This document shows positions 8,092 to 16,841 of a DNA stretch of 64,000 bases, one piece after another (position 1 is the stretch's first letter; each line of letters begins with the position of its first letter). A model generated the notes under the pieces. That model was given only the letters and a program-made list of their open reading frames with translations. It did no database searches and was not told the origin of the DNA. The DNA comes from Clostridium sporogenes (GTDB taxonomy: Bacteria > Bacillota > Clostridia > Clostridiales > Clostridiaceae). The position numbers were made by a program, and so were the translations under genes. The stretch is taken from contig NZ_CP011663.1 in assembly GCF_001020205.1 (NCBI RefSeq), positions 3,100,001 through 3,164,000 on the forward strand. The letters are read 5' to 3'.

Positions 8092-8655
8092 TTAAAGATC
8101 CCAAAGATCCCAAGAGGTGGTAGATATAGCTACTGCTCCTGCAGATAAAGATTCTATTACGTCCTTTTTTTCTTTTATTAATCCTCCTGCTATTATAGGA
8201 ATATTTTTTACTTTAGTCTCTAATTTATTTATTATTTTACTAGCAATTCCGGGCATAACTTCTACCGCTGTAGGTCTATGTTCTAATATATTTTTTATTC
8301 CTGTTTTTAAGGATAATGAGTCTATTATAAAAATCCTTTGTATTGCATATAATCCTACTTGTGTAGCATGTTTTATATTAGAAGTTTTTGTGCTTATTAT
8401 TCCATCTAATTCTACACATTCCTTTAAATACTCTATCCCAGCTGAGTCTCCTTTTAATCCATCTATCATATCCACATGAACGAAAATTTTCTTTTCTTTT
8501 TCTTTTAGTTTATGACAATTACTTTTTATATTTATAATGTTTCCAAAAAGTACAAATACTATATTAGCCTTACTTTCCAATGCTTTTTCTAGATCTTTTT
8601 CATCTCTTACTGCTGCTATTACAGGATTTTCAATGAAGACTTCTGTTAAATTCAT
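8092..8655 (-). CDS. glpP: Glycerol-3-phosphate-responsive antiterminator GlpP
   Basis: A 187-residue TIM-barrel protein matching the GlpP family, with landmarks VFVLFGNI near residue 33, FVHVDMIDGLKGD near 58-70, ISTKTSNI near 86, EVMPGIASKII near 135 and a final PIIAGGLI segment. In Bacillus GlpP with glycerol-3-phosphate binds leader mRNA of glpFK and glpD and prevents termination. The ATG at 8655 follows GAAGGAG. The gene stands alone, 17 kb from glpFK (25.8-28.3 kb), whose leader carries a matching terminator, so action in trans is likely. Confidence 0.92.
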   Translation of the reverse strand: MNLTEVFIENPVIAAVRDEKDLEKALESKANIVFVLFGNIINIKSNCHKLKEKEKKIFVHVDMIDGLKGDSAGIEYLKECVELDGIISTKTSNIKHATQVGLYAIQRIFIIDSLSLKTGIKNILEHRPTAVEVMPGIASKIINKLETKVKNIPIIAGGLIKEKKDVIESLSAGAVAISTTSWDLWDL

Positions 8656-8703
8656 ACATAATGCTCCTTCTTATATTAATTTTTTAATAATTACTTTATA
8701 ATA

Positions 8704-11574
8704 TTATTTTTTTAATTCTACTACCTCCACAAAATCATTTAGCAAAAGAGGCATTAAACTGTTTCCTATACCAGCTCTATTTTGAACTTTTATTTTATCT
8801 ACTTCTACAGTTCCTTTATCCTTTAGCTTTGTTTTTATTTTTATTTTTCCTGTATCATTTTCATCTATTATTAAGGCCAATATTACTTTATCTAAATCTT
8901 TTAAACTTATACCTGTAACTCCTGATGCCATTTTCCCCATAGGATTTACAGCCTCACTTTTAAATCTTATGACCATTGCTTTTTCTGTTATTATTATTAT
9001 ATTTTTTTCTTCCACATGTTCCTTTATAAGTATACTTACTAATTGATCCCCTTTATCTTTAAATTTATAAACTTGAGTTGAATTCCCCTCTGTCTTTAGT
9101 TCACTTAATACTGTTCTTTTTATTAATCCTTTTTCGGATACAAAATAGATACTAATATCTTCTTCAAATCTAAAAGTGGATATTGCATTTAGTAAGTTCA
9201 TTTTGTCCCCAGTAAAGGCTGAAATATTTAGACCCTCTTCCTTTATGTTTTGAAGCATAAAGGCTGGTATATAATATGCTTTACCTTTACTATCAAATAA
9301 AACTATGGTTTTAGAAGAATCTGTAAATAAACTTACATGTGACTTATTATTTTTCAAATCCGATATAGTTATTAATCCATATTTAGATATATTTATATAA
9401 AAGCTCTTATATTCATAGTTATCACAAAAATCCACCTGTTTTATACTATCATTAGGTAAAATATCAAACAATTTATATCCTACTATATTTCTATCTACTG
9501 GCTCTAAGCTAGGTTCCTCTATATTAAAGCTTAGTCCTTTTTGAGTTTTTATATTAAAGAATTTCTCTTCTCTAGTTCGGTCTACCAAATCAGCTTTAAC
9601 AAGTGATTCTTCTTTTTTAAGCTTTAAAGCCATTATTTTAGTATAATTTGTATTAAATTTATCTAATGTAGTCTTCTTAATATATCCACTATCTGTTATA
9701 AATAACATATCCTTTTGAGCAGTAAAATCATCTATTGAAAAAGCTTCTATTATAGTTTCAGATAAATCTATAGTCTTAATTATTTCATCTAGTTTAACAC
9801 CTTTTTCTTTCCACTTAAATTCTGGTATATTTATAACTTTTATTTGATACATATTACCCTCTTTAGTTACTAAACATAATGTATCCTTTGTATTACACTG
9901 AATTAAGAATCTATTAAAGTCCCCCTCCCTATACTCTATATCTTCTATATTAGCACTAGATCTATTATAGGATTTAAGAGCTATTCTCTTTGTAAATCCT
10001 TCATTAGATAAAGTTACTACCACATCTTCTTCCACTATTATTTCTTCTATATCTATCTTTGCTTTTTCATCATCTTCTATTATAGATGTTCTTCTCTTAT
10101 CATTATAGGTTTCTTTAACTTCAATTAATTCTTTTTTTATAACCTTTAAAAGTTCTTTTTCGCTGCTTAATATTTTTTTAAGCTTATTTATTAGCTTCTC
10201 TAATTCTTTATATTCTTTTTCAAAAGCCACTATTTCAAGACCTGTAAGTTTATATAGCATAAGTTCTAATATAGCCTCTGCCTGAATATCTGTAAAAAAG
10301 AACTTTTCCATTAAATTTTCCCTTGCATTTTTTTTAGATTTTGATTCTCTTATAGTTTTTATTATCTCATCCATTATTCCTATAGCTTTTATAAATCCTT
10401 CTACTATATGAAATCTTTTTTCTGCTATTTCTAATTCTCTTTTAGTTTTTCTTGTAACTACTTCCTTTTGATGTTCTACATAATATTTCAACATAGCTTT
10501 TAAACCTAAAGTTTTAGGTTTTCCCTCTGCTAAGGCTACCATGTTAAAGGATATGTTACTCTGTAAATCTGTCTTTTTATATAAATATTTTAAAGTTTTT
10601 TCTACCACATCCTCAGTAACTATTTTTTTGAATTCTATTACAGCTCTTGTTCCATTTCTATCAGATTCATCCCTTATATCTGTAATATTTTCTAAAGCTT
10701 TAGAGTGTTTTTTATCTGCTGTCATTTCTGATATAAATTGCAGAAGTTTTGCTTTGTTTTTTCTAAAAGGGAATTCTGTAATTACAATAGCTAGTCTTCC
10801 ATTTTCTAATTTTTCTATATTGGTTTTAGCTCTTAATGTTACTCTTCCCTCTCCGGTTTCATAAGCTGATAACATGGAATTTTTACCTATTATTACTCCT
10901 CCTGTTGGAAGATCCGGGCCCTTTATGTAATTTAATAATTCCTTAGTAGTTATTTCATTTTTATCTATGTAAGCTAAAGTTCCATCTATAACTTCTCCTA
11001 AATTATGAGGTGGTATGTTAGTTGCTAGCCCTACAGCTATTCCAAAGGCACCATTTACAAGTATATTTGGAAATTTTGCTGGTAACACTTCCGGTTCTTT
11101 TTCTGAATTTGAATAGTTATCTACCATATTTACTACATCTTTATCTATATCTCTTATCATTTCCATGGCAATAGGGGTAAGCCTTGCTTCTGTATAACGC
11201 ATGGCCGCCGCACTATCCCCATCTTGACTTCCCCAATTTCCGTGCCCATCTATAATTGGCATTCTTGTGGTAAAATTTTGCGCTAATATTACCATAGCAT
11301 CATAAACAGAAGAATCTCCATGAGGATGATATTTACCCAAAATATCTCCTACTATTCTGGCAGATTTATAATAAGGTTTATCTGGAAAAGCTTTTAACAT
11401 ATATGAACCATACACTATTCTTCTTTGTACTGGTTTTAATCCGTCTCTAACATCTGGTAATGCTCTTTCCTTGGCTACTTCTACTGCATAAGGCAAATAA
11501 TTCTCTGGCATAGCCTCTTCTAATGGAAATGCTACTATATTGTTGTCTTTAGGTATTACTATTTTTTTAGCCAT
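8704..11574 (-). CDS. parC: DNA topoisomerase IV subunit A (ParC)
   Basis: A 956-residue type IIA topoisomerase A subunit that breaks and rejoins DNA, with ParE supplying ATPase power, to decatenate sister chromosomes. The catalytic tyrosine is Y127 in AAAMRYTEARLT; the quinolone-resistance region HPHGDSSVYDAM lies at 83-94. A coiled coil spans about 430-500 and beta-propeller blades fill the C-terminus. It is longer than Bacillus ParC (about 806), as is usual for this clostridial group. I call it ParC rather than GyrA because it follows a parE-type gene by 75 bp on the same strand; the propeller lacks an obvious GyrA-box QRRGGKG. AGGGAGGA precedes the ATG. Confidence 0.87.
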   Translation of the reverse strand: MAKKIVIPKDNNIVAFPLEEAMPENYLPYAVEVAKERALPDVRDGLKPVQRRIVYGSYMLKAFPDKPYYKSARIVGDILGKYHPHGDSSVYDAMVILAQNFTTRMPIIDGHGNWGSQDGDSAAAMRYTEARLTPIAMEMIRDIDKDVVNMVDNYSNSEKEPEVLPAKFPNILVNGAFGIAVGLATNIPPHNLGEVIDGTLAYIDKNEITTKELLNYIKGPDLPTGGVIIGKNSMLSAYETGEGRVTLRAKTNIEKLENGRLAIVITEFPFRKNKAKLLQFISEMTADKKHSKALENITDIRDESDRNGTRAVIEFKKIVTEDVVEKTLKYLYKKTDLQSNISFNMVALAEGKPKTLGLKAMLKYYVEHQKEVVTRKTKRELEIAEKRFHIVEGFIKAIGIMDEIIKTIRESKSKKNARENLMEKFFFTDIQAEAILELMLYKLTGLEIVAFEKEYKELEKLINKLKKILSSEKELLKVIKKELIEVKETYNDKRRTSIIEDDEKAKIDIEEIIVEEDVVVTLSNEGFTKRIALKSYNRSSANIEDIEYREGDFNRFLIQCNTKDTLCLVTKEGNMYQIKVINIPEFKWKEKGVKLDEIIKTIDLSETIIEAFSIDDFTAQKDMLFITDSGYIKKTTLDKFNTNYTKIMALKLKKEESLVKADLVDRTREEKFFNIKTQKGLSFNIEEPSLEPVDRNIVGYKLFDILPNDSIKQVDFCDNYEYKSFYINISKYGLITISDLKNNKSHVSLFTDSSKTIVLFDSKGKAYYIPAFMLQNIKEEGLNISAFTGDKMNLLNAISTFRFEEDISIYFVSEKGLIKRTVLSELKTEGNSTQVYKFKDKGDQLVSILIKEHVEEKNIIIITEKAMVIRFKSEAVNPMGKMASGVTGISLKDLDKVILALIIDENDTGKIKIKTKLKDKGTVEVDKIKVQNRAGIGNSLMPLLLNDFVEVVELKK

Positions 11575-11649
11575 ACAAAAGTCCTCCCTGTGCTTTTATA
11601 TTTATTTACATGACAAAGGCTAAATATATAAATTATTTAGCCCTTATAT

Positions 11650-13605
11650 CTAGAATTCTGCATATTTATATAAGTAATTCTTTCGTGGTTCTACTACGTC
11701 TCCCATAAGTAAAGATACCATCTTTTCAGCCTTTGCTGCATCTTCTATGGTTATTCTTTGAAGAGTTCTTGTTTCAGGATTTAATGTAGTTTCCCATAAT
11801 TGTTCTGGATTCATCTCTCCTAAACCTTTATATCTTTGAATTAAGTATCCTTTTCCAATTTGCTTTTTAGCCTTTTCTAATTCTTCATCATTATAACAGT
11901 AAATTGATTTTTCACCTTTTTTATCTTTTTTGTAAACTTTATATAAAGGTGGCATAGCTATATAAAGATGCCCATTAGCCACTAAAGATTTCATATATCT
12001 ATATATATAAGTCATCCATAGGGTCCTAATATGATATCCATCTACATCCGCATCACTTAATATTATTATTTTATCATATTTTAAATCTTGCTCCTTATAA
12101 TTATCTAACACTCCTGTACCTATAGCTGTATTAAATATTTTTAATTCTTCGCTACCTAATACATTTTCTATTTTTTGTTTTTCTGTGTTCATTATTTTAC
12201 CCTTAGAAGGCATTATGCTCTGAAATCTTCTATCTCTTGCTTGTTTGGCAGAACCTCCCGCAGAATCTCCTTCTACTACTATAAATTCTGTCACATTGGA
12301 ATCTCTTAAAGTACAGACAGCTATTTTACCTGCTAATGGCGCTAGTCCTTTACCTATCTTTTTCTTTTCTGCTTCGTTTATTTTTTTTATTTTTTCTCTT
12401 CTAGCTGCAGCAGCTAAAGCATTATTTATAATCAATGTAGAAATTTCTTTATTATCTTCTATCCATTCTAAAAATTTAGTATAAGCTAAATCATTCATCA
12501 TGGTATAAGCTTCGTTATTGCCAAGCTTAGTTTTTGTTTGCCCTTCAAATACAGGATTACTTATTTTTATTCTAACTATAGCTGTAATCCCTTCTCTAAG
12601 ATCATCACCATCAAATTCTTTATCCTTTTCTTTTATAAGATTTAATTTTTTTGCTCCTTCTTTAAAGGCTCTAGTCATACCTGTTTTAAAACCTGTTTCA
12701 TGGGTTCCCGCTTCTGTAGTTGGAATATTATTTACATAGCTTGCTATATTTTCTGTTGAAGAATCTGTAAATTGGAAGCATATTTCTCCTTCCATTTTTA
12801 AATTATTTATTTCCTTCTCGCCCTCAAATAATACCGCTGGATTATGTATTGGGGTCTTACTTTCATTTAAATAATCTATGAAATCTAAAAGTCCTCTTTC
12901 AGAATGATATTCTTTTATTTCAGGATTTTCTTTTCTATTGTCTATAAGTTTTAACGTTATTCCTTTGTTTTGAAAAGCTAACTCTTGTAGTCTTTCATCT
13001 ATAACATCAAATTTAAAATCTATAGTTGAGAACACTTCTTTATCTGGTTTAAAAGTAACTTTTGTACCAGTTTTATCTGTATCTTGTATAACTTTAAGTT
13101 TTGTTACAGGAGTTCCTGGCATTTTTTTATTTAATTTTTTATCTATTGCATATTCAAATCTTTGTTTGTATATTTTACCATTTTGATAAACTTCAACCTC
13201 TGTCCACTCAGATAAAGCATTAACTACTGATGCTCCAACACCATGAAGTCCTCCAGAAGTTTTATATATTGAATTATTAAACTTTCCTCCTGTATGAAGT
13301 TCTGTAAAAACCATCTCCACACCAGATTTCTTTTTTATAGGGTGTATCCCTGTAGGAATTCCTCTTCCATTATCTACAACTGTAACACTTTTATCTTTAT
13401 TTAAAATAACCTCTGCAGTATCTCCATATCCATTTGAAATTTCATCGATAGCATTGTCTAATATCTCCCAAATACAATGATGAAGCCCCTTGGTTCCTGT
13501 GGATCCTATATACATTCCAGGTCTTACCCTTACAGGTTCTAATTTTTCCAAAGAGGTTAACTTGGTAACATCATAATCTTTTGTGTTATCTATTCTTTCC
13601 TCCAT
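11650..13605 (-). CDS. parE: DNA topoisomerase IV subunit B (ParE)
   Basis: A 651-residue ATPase/TOPRIM subunit. GHKL motifs are seen in order: EILDNAIDE near 47-55, DNGRGIPTG near 97-105, GLHGVGASVVNALS near 119-132. The TOPRIM domain has VEGDSAGGSAKQARDR near 440 and DADVDGYHI near 520. The ATG at 13605 follows TTGGAGGA. It forms an operon with parC downstream. Upstream lie about 280 nt of structured sequence (element E), which may be its leader. Confidence 0.9.
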   Translation of the reverse strand: MEERIDNTKDYDVTKLTSLEKLEPVRVRPGMYIGSTGTKGLHHCIWEILDNAIDEISNGYGDTAEVILNKDKSVTVVDNGRGIPTGIHPIKKKSGVEMVFTELHTGGKFNNSIYKTSGGLHGVGASVVNALSEWTEVEVYQNGKIYKQRFEYAIDKKLNKKMPGTPVTKLKVIQDTDKTGTKVTFKPDKEVFSTIDFKFDVIDERLQELAFQNKGITLKLIDNRKENPEIKEYHSERGLLDFIDYLNESKTPIHNPAVLFEGEKEINNLKMEGEICFQFTDSSTENIASYVNNIPTTEAGTHETGFKTGMTRAFKEGAKKLNLIKEKDKEFDGDDLREGITAIVRIKISNPVFEGQTKTKLGNNEAYTMMNDLAYTKFLEWIEDNKEISTLIINNALAAAARREKIKKINEAEKKKIGKGLAPLAGKIAVCTLRDSNVTEFIVVEGDSAGGSAKQARDRRFQSIMPSKGKIMNTEKQKIENVLGSEELKIFNTAIGTGVLDNYKEQDLKYDKIIILSDADVDGYHIRTLWMTYIYRYMKSLVANGHLYIAMPPLYKVYKKDKKGEKSIYCYNDEELEKAKKQIGKGYLIQRYKGLGEMNPEQLWETTLNPETRTLQRITIEDAAKAEKMVSLLMGDVVEPRKNYLYKYAEF

Positions 13606-13635
13606 TTTTATCCTCCAAATCTATACTTACTGTTT

Positions 13636-13890
13636 ATCTTATTACTTACAGTTTCTATTTAAATGAGAAATAGACACCATTATCTGTCTAAATAAAAATA
13701 TCTGTAAACCTCAGCTTAATAGATGCATTCCTCATAAACAGATTTCTAAACTTCAGAGGGAGTTTTTACTCCATGTAAAGTTTAGAAATCCTTATCCAGA
13801 AACCTACCCACTCTTTACTCCCACTTTAAAGAAGATGGGAGTATTAGAACTAGTAGTCATCGGATAAACAAACTGCTACTAAGCCTAAAC
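13636..13890 (-). other. Multi-hairpin element upstream of parE (element E), unidentified
   Basis: Three good stems can be read: a 12-bp stem 13742-13753/13778-13789 enclosing GGGAGT-TTTT-ACTCC; ACTCCCA/TGGGAGT at 13817-13823/13836-13842; and TAGTAG/CTACTA at 13851-13856/13876-13881 with TCATCGGATAAACAAA in its loop. GC content is higher than in surrounding intergenic DNA and there is no ORF of note. Position suggests a parEC 5' leader or a small RNA. I do not recognise a known riboswitch. Confidence 0.5.
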
Positions 13891-14107
13891 ATGATTTTAT
13901 ATCAATTGTAAATAGTTATTAACTTATTTTTACATTTTATTCCATGTAATTCTTTACTGTTTATTATACCTTAAAAAACCTACTTATTATAGTTTTAATA
14001 ATATATGAGCAAAATATTAACTTATAAATTTATATTGCTCATATTATATTGATTATAACAAACAATGATTTTGAAAACAAACGTTCTTATTTTCAAACCT
14101 AAAAAAT

Positions 14108-14137
14108 AATATGCTGATATATAAATATCTGCATATT
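14108..14137 (-). terminator. Terminator after the 125-aa membrane protein gene
   Basis: Stem AATATGC-T-GATAT/ATATC-T-GCATATT with a run of T on the minus-strand side. The remainder of 13891-14217 is AT-rich, with no ORF. Confidence 0.55.
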
Positions 14138-14217
14138 AAAATAGTATACATATTTACCCTAGTTATTATATATTAAAAAACAAAAATTTTAAATATTTCA
14201 TCTATAATTATATAAAA

Positions 14218-14595
14218 TTATTTATATAATTCATTCATTAAAGCACAATTTATTCTTATTAAATACCTTAAAGTATCCTCATTTATTTTTCCTTTAAATT
14301 TATATTCTTTTAGTGTCTCCTCTACCTTTTCTAAAGCTTTATTTTCTTTTATATTGTTAGGTTCTTTTTTAAAGTTCTTTTCTACATAATAGACAGAAGA
14401 AGCTATAGCTCTTAATATAATTTTTATATTTTCCCTATTTTTTTCTTCTTCATAATCTGTATTTATTATTATATCAGAAAGTCCATAGTAATTTTCTAAA
14501 TAATCATCACTTCTATTTTTAATTAAATATAAAAAATAACCTATGGCTATTATTAATATAATTATTAATATATATTGTGCTAATATATATCTCAA
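14218..14595 (-). CDS. Small membrane-anchored protein, function unknown
   Basis: I do not recognise this family. A single membrane helix occupies about residues 2-24, followed by a charged, mostly helical cytoplasmic part of about 100 residues rich in Lys and Glu. The frame extends to a GTG at 14604, but AAAGGAG ends one base before that codon, whereas it is nine bases from the TTG at 14595, so the TTG start (125 residues) is better. It is divergent from the antiporter operon and not clearly linked to parE. Confidence 0.6.
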   Translation of the reverse strand: MRYILAQYILIIILIIAIGYFLYLIKNRSDDYLENYYGLSDIIINTDYEEEKNRENIKIILRAIASSVYYVEKNFKKEPNNIKENKALEKVEETLKEYKFKGKINEDTLRYLIRINCALMNELYK

Positions 14596-14787
14596 AATAC
14601 CCACGCTCCTTTAATAATCCTTTTACTATCTTTATATGCTGCATATTTTTTTTGGATATGAGCTATTTATAAATTTGATATATTCTATTCATTTGTTGTA
14701 TACTTAATATGTAAACAAAAATTTTAAAGTTTTTATATAAATTTTAAAATTAAAATTAATAAATTTTATTTTAGGGAGGAATATTCA

Positions 14788-15960
14788 ATGAATCCATTTA
14801 CAGGAGTTGGTATTGCTCTTATTGTTGGTGTACTTTTTGGAAAGATAATGAATCGATTCAAAATCCCAGCAGTAGCGGGTTATATCATTGCTGGATTAGT
14901 ACTTGGAGTGTCGGGTTTTAATCTAGAAAATAGTGTAATGATTGAAAAATTATCTTTTATAGGAGATTTCGCTTTAGGAATTATAGCCTTTAACATAGGT
15001 AGTGAGTTAGAAGTATCTGTTATAAAAAAATTAGGCAAGCCTATTTTTATAATTGCATTTTTCGAGGCTATTTTAGCCTTTGTGGCAGTTACTATAATCA
15101 CATTAATATTAGGTGAAAAAATATATACTGCTTTAGTATTAGGAGCTGTAGCCTCTGCAACTGCTCCAGCGGCTACAGTAATGGTACTTAAAGAAATGAA
15201 AGCCAAAGGGCCTTTAACTACTACTTTACTTGGTGTAGTAGCAGTAGATGATGCCATATGTCTTATGATATATTCAGTAGCCTCTTCTTTGGCAAAGGTT
15301 TTTATTGCAAATAAACCTATTAATGCCTATTCTATAATAGTTCCACCCCTTGCAGAAATATTCTTTTCTCTTTTGGCAGGCTTTGTTTTAGGCGCAATCT
15401 TAATTTATATACTTAATAAATGTTCTAAAGATTCTGAGATCCAAACCTTAACATTAGGTACTATTATAATACTTACAGGACTGTGCATAAAATTCAATTT
15501 ATCTTCTCTTCTAGCTTCTATGTGTTTAGGTATAACTGTAGCAAACTTATCTGCCCATAATGATGAAGTCTTTGCTACTATAGAAAATTTTGCCTCACCT
15601 ATTATAACAGCATTTTTTGTCTTAGCTGGTGCTAGATTAGATATAAAAATGATACCTCAAATAGGAATATTAGGTGTATGTTATCTTGTATTTAGAATGA
15701 TAGGAAAAGTATCTGGTGCCTCTTTAGGTGCTAAAATTTCTAAAGCTCCTAAGACAGTGCAAAAATACATAGGCTATGGTCTATTTTCACAGATAGGTGT
15801 AGCTGTAGGATTAGCCATTATAGTAAGTAGAGAATTTAAAGGAACTGGTCTTGACACAAAAGTTTTAACTATACTTTTAGCTACCACAATTATTACAGAA
15901 ATAATAGGGCCATTATCCACAAAAACTGCTATAATAAAAGCTAAAGAAGCAAATATATAA
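14788..15960 (+). CDS. Cation:proton antiporter, CPA2 family
   Basis: A 390-residue membrane protein with about twelve helices covering nearly the whole length. It has the CPA2 hallmarks: an N-terminal FKIPAVAGYIIAGLVLG segment, an A-T-A-P region (ASATAPAATVMV), and VVAVDDAICLMIY, whose paired aspartates form the ion-binding site in NhaA/NapA-type carriers. It lacks the KefB/C cytosolic TrkA-N domain. It should exchange Na+ or K+ for H+. AGGGAGGAA precedes the ATG by seven bases. Twelve bases downstream begins a PII-like gene, probably its regulator. Confidence 0.87.
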   Translation: MNPFTGVGIALIVGVLFGKIMNRFKIPAVAGYIIAGLVLGVSGFNLENSVMIEKLSFIGDFALGIIAFNIGSELEVSVIKKLGKPIFIIAFFEAILAFVAVTIITLILGEKIYTALVLGAVASATAPAATVMVLKEMKAKGPLTTTLLGVVAVDDAICLMIYSVASSLAKVFIANKPINAYSIIVPPLAEIFFSLLAGFVLGAILIYILNKCSKDSEIQTLTLGTIIILTGLCIKFNLSSLLASMCLGITVANLSAHNDEVFATIENFASPIITAFFVLAGARLDIKMIPQIGILGVCYLVFRMIGKVSGASLGAKISKAPKTVQKYIGYGLFSQIGVAVGLAIIVSREFKGTGLDTKVLTILLATTIITEIIGPLSTKTAIIKAKEANI

Positions 15961-15972
15961 AGGAGGGTTTTT

Positions 15973-16323
15973 ATGTACGCTCTTGTTTTAATCCTTAATG
16001 ACGTAAAAAAACTACATTCAGTAAACGAAATATTTTATGAAGAAAATTGTGGTGCCACCAACATAAACAGTAGAGGTCTTGGGAAAATTCTATTAGAAAA
16101 TAATTTAGATGTTCCTGTTTTTGCTGGTCTAAGAAAACTTATAGAGGGTGATGTTCCTTATAACAAAACCATAATAAGTGTAATAAACTCTGAGGAAAAG
16201 AAAAATATAATAACTAAAAGAATAAGAAATACTTTAGATATAGATAATAAACCTGGTATAGGTTTTATGTTTGTGCTTCCTGTAATTGAATGCTTTGGTG
16301 CTAAAACTGATCATTATGAATAA
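15973..16323 (+). CDS. PII-like signalling protein coupled to the antiporter
   Basis: A 116-residue protein with the ferredoxin-like alpha/beta pattern of the PII/CutA superfamily: a first strand MYALVLILNDV, a central PYNKTIISVI strand, and a final PGIGFMFVLPVIECFG strand. The canonical PII T-loop with its uridylylated tyrosine is absent; the 38-55 region is short. PII-like proteins next to transporters often gate them in response to nucleotides or bicarbonate. Spacing of 12 bp and a shared terminator show it is co-transcribed with the antiporter. The ligand is unknown; the regulatory role is an inference from context. Confidence 0.7.
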   Translation: MYALVLILNDVKKLHSVNEIFYEENCGATNINSRGLGKILLENNLDVPVFAGLRKLIEGDVPYNKTIISVINSEEKKNIITKRIRNTLDIDNKPGIGFMFVLPVIECFGAKTDHYE

Positions 16324-16401
16324 TAAACAAAGTATCTCACATTAAGTGCTTCCTAAAAAGTAGCTCTATCTTAAAGAAATAATTACTTAACATCTTATAT
16401 A

Positions 16402-16457
16402 TAAAAGAGTATATATCAAAATATATTTAATTTTGATATATACTCTTTTATTTTTTT
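16402..16457. terminator. Bidirectional terminator after the antiporter/PII operon
   Basis: A perfect 21-bp stem (16402-16422 with 16430-16450) with a 7-base loop and TTTTTTT following. Confidence 0.8.
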
Positions 16458-16585
16458 ACATTGTTACTTTATTGTTACAAATGTCAAAATTTTATATGTA
16501 TAATATAAAATATAAAGAATAAAGAAATATATTGTTGTAAAAAACAATTAATTTATAAAAATTTTGTTGAAAGGAAGAGATAACC

Positions 16586-16822
16586 TTGAGAGAAAAATCT
16601 CAATCTAAACTAATTTTATTATTAACTGTTACGGTTATTTTATTTATATTTTCTTTTATTAATATAAATAGAGTAAATACCTACAAAAATAAAAATGAAA
16701 GTTTAAATAATAACTTAAAAATCTTGCAAACAGAAAACCAAAAATTAAGTTCGGAAAAAGAACAGTTAGATAAAAAACATAAAGAAATAAAAAATAAAGT
16801 TTCTACTTTAAAAGGAGTTTAA
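16586..16822 (+). CDS. Short membrane-anchored coiled-coil protein (DivIC/FtsL-like topology)
   Basis: A 78-residue protein: a basic N-terminus, one membrane helix at about 9-26, then a Lys/Glu/Asn-rich heptad coiled coil from 30 to 75. Topology resembles DivIC or FtsL, but no family motif is visible. It begins with TTG at 16586 after AAGGAAGAG. Nineteen bases separate it from a polysaccharide deacetylase whose own N-terminus has the same helix-plus-coil arrangement, so the two probably pair in the membrane. Confidence 0.6.
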   Translation: MREKSQSKLILLLTVTVILFIFSFININRVNTYKNKNESLNNNLKILQTENQKLSSEKEQLDKKHKEIKNKVSTLKGV

Positions 16823-16841
16823 TAAAAACGAGGGGTTGGCT

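Noticed and set aside
8117..8479. Plus-strand ORF of 120 codons opposite glpP
   Set aside because: Antisense to clear GlpP motifs with no ribosome site.
13851..13881. Hammerhead-like ribozyme core in element E or G
   Set aside because: CCGATGA and CCGGTGA look like CUGAUGA at first sight, but the required GAAA partner and stem order are absent.
13636..13890. Element E as a T-box, SAM, lysine or c-di-GMP riboswitch, or 6S RNA
   Set aside because: None of the conserved sequence cores of those families is visible; the structure remains unnamed.
14060..14100. SOS (LexA) box GAAAACAAACGTTC upstream of parE
   Set aside because: It matches GAAC-N4-GTTC with a mismatch, and lies over 450 bp from parE downstream of another gene's stop; probably chance.
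14880..15257. Minus-strand ORF of 125 codons inside the antiporter gene
   Set aside because: It is antisense to conserved membrane helices and has no start signal; a shadow frame.
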